From contig CALUQA010000071.1 in the NCBI GenBank assembly GCA_944322775.1, positions 1 through 6,256 of the forward strand: a DNA stretch of 6,256 bases, given 5' to 3'. The translations under genes and the position numbers were made by a program. Below, piece after piece: positions 5,739 to 6,256 of this stretch (position 1 is its first letter; every line of letters starts with the position of its first letter). The notes below the pieces were generated by a model, which did not search any database, was not told the DNA's origin, and saw only the letters and a program-made list of their open reading frames with translations. Source of the stretch: an uncultured Elusimicrobiales bacterium (GTDB lineage Bacteria; Elusimicrobiota; Elusimicrobia; Elusimicrobiales; Elusimicrobiaceae).

Positions 5739-6256
5739 TTATTTAGCCATGCGCGAAAAAGGCGATATTTTGCGCAGTTCTTCAATAATGCCGGGCATCA
5801 CTTCCAGCCCGTTGTCTATTCCTTTTTCCGTGGTTTGCTCGGAAAGCGCAAAGCGCGCCGAGCCGTGGGCAAACTTAAAGTCCACCCCCATGGCACGCAG
5901 CACGTGCGAAGGCTCCAACGAGCCCGAAGTGCAAGCCGAGCCCGAAGAGGCGCAAATGCCGTATTCGTTAAGGTGCATTAAAATGGCTTCCCCTTCCACA
6001 TAGCCAAAGCTGATGTTGACCGTGTTAGGAACGCGGTTGTCCGGGTCGCCGTTTAATTTGCTGTCGGGAATAGAGGACAAAAGCCCGTTTTGCAATTTGT
6101 CGCGCAAAGCAGCCATGCGCGCCAGGCTGCCGTCGGAAAGGCGGGTTTTGGCCAGCACCGCTGCCGTGCCCAGCCCAACAATATAAGGCACATTTTCCGT
6201 GCCGCCGCGGCGGGCTTTTTCCTGATGGCCGCCCATCATAAAGGGCGTAAAGCGCG
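5739..6256 (-). CDS. nifS: Cysteine desulfurase, NifS/IscS class I, C-terminal part
   Basis: The 5' end lies beyond the right edge; about 171 C-terminal residues are present. The enzyme uses pyridoxal phosphate to take sulfur from L-cysteine as a persulfide, for iron-sulfur clusters and thiolated cofactors or tRNA. The visible part opens RFTPFMMGGHQEKARRGGTENV in pattern (start of that block at 6254), the conserved segment following the PLP-lysine region. The active-site loop SGSACTSGSLEPSHVL carries the sulfur-accepting Cys encoded at 5931-5933. A long SGSACTS loop marks class I (NifS/IscS) rather than SufS/CsdA. The tail, including RFALSEQTTEKGID, has the usual form, and the gene ends with TAA at 5741-5739 followed by a strong terminator. 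NifS and IscS cannot be separated from this fragment, and no scaffold gene such as iscU or nifU lies downstream in the window. The Met at 6239 is internal, not a start. Confidence 0.93.
   Translation of the reverse strand, partial: RFTPFMMGGHQEKARRGGTENVPYIVGLGTAAVLAKTRLSDGSLARMAALRDKLQNGLLSSIPDSKLNGDPDNRVPNTVNISFGYVEGEAILMHLNEYGICASSGSACTSGSLEPSHVLRAMGVDFKFAHGSARFALSEQTTEKGIDNGLEVMPGIIEELRKISPFSRMAK

Overview
This window carries a compact bacterial locus in which every supported gene lies on the minus strand, so transcription runs from high to low coordinates. In that order it holds: the 3' part of a NifS/IscS-type cysteine desulfurase, two tandem UshA-like periplasmic 5'-nucleotidases, a third nucleotidase-family lipoprotein whose catalytic residues have been lost, a DusB-type tRNA-dihydrouridine synthase, and the first 18 codons of what looks like ribosomal protein L13 (rplM). 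The organism looks like a diderm bacterium: it has Sec signal peptides with no sortase or wall anchor, a probable lipoprotein, good Shine-Dalgarno sites and a sigma70-like promoter. The protein style would suit a host-associated Elusimicrobiota-like lineage, but this is only an impression and a homology search would be needed to settle it.

Layout: 5739-6256 is the cysteine desulfurase, which ends at a strong intrinsic terminator (5701-5735). Nucleotidase A (4213-5676) starts just past that terminator and has its own terminator at 4170-4200. Nucleotidase B (2643-4109) follows after a 103-base gap that holds that terminator and also a second terminator-like hairpin ending directly at B's ribosome binding site. 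B, the inactive lipoprotein (1150-2646) and dusB (182-1153) then form a tight operon in which both junctions are ATGA start/stop overlaps. The 125-base gap at 57-181 holds a good extended -10 promoter and a leader hairpin for rplM.

Function: A and B should strip phosphate from nucleotides in the periplasm, giving nucleosides and phosphate for uptake. The third protein keeps the family fold and much of the substrate-binding C-terminal domain, but all but one of the metal and catalytic positions are replaced, so it probably binds rather than cleaves. The link of this group to dusB and rplM is most likely only transcriptional. No gene-free stretch exceeds 125 bases. No RNA genes, insertion sequences or CRISPR arrays were seen.
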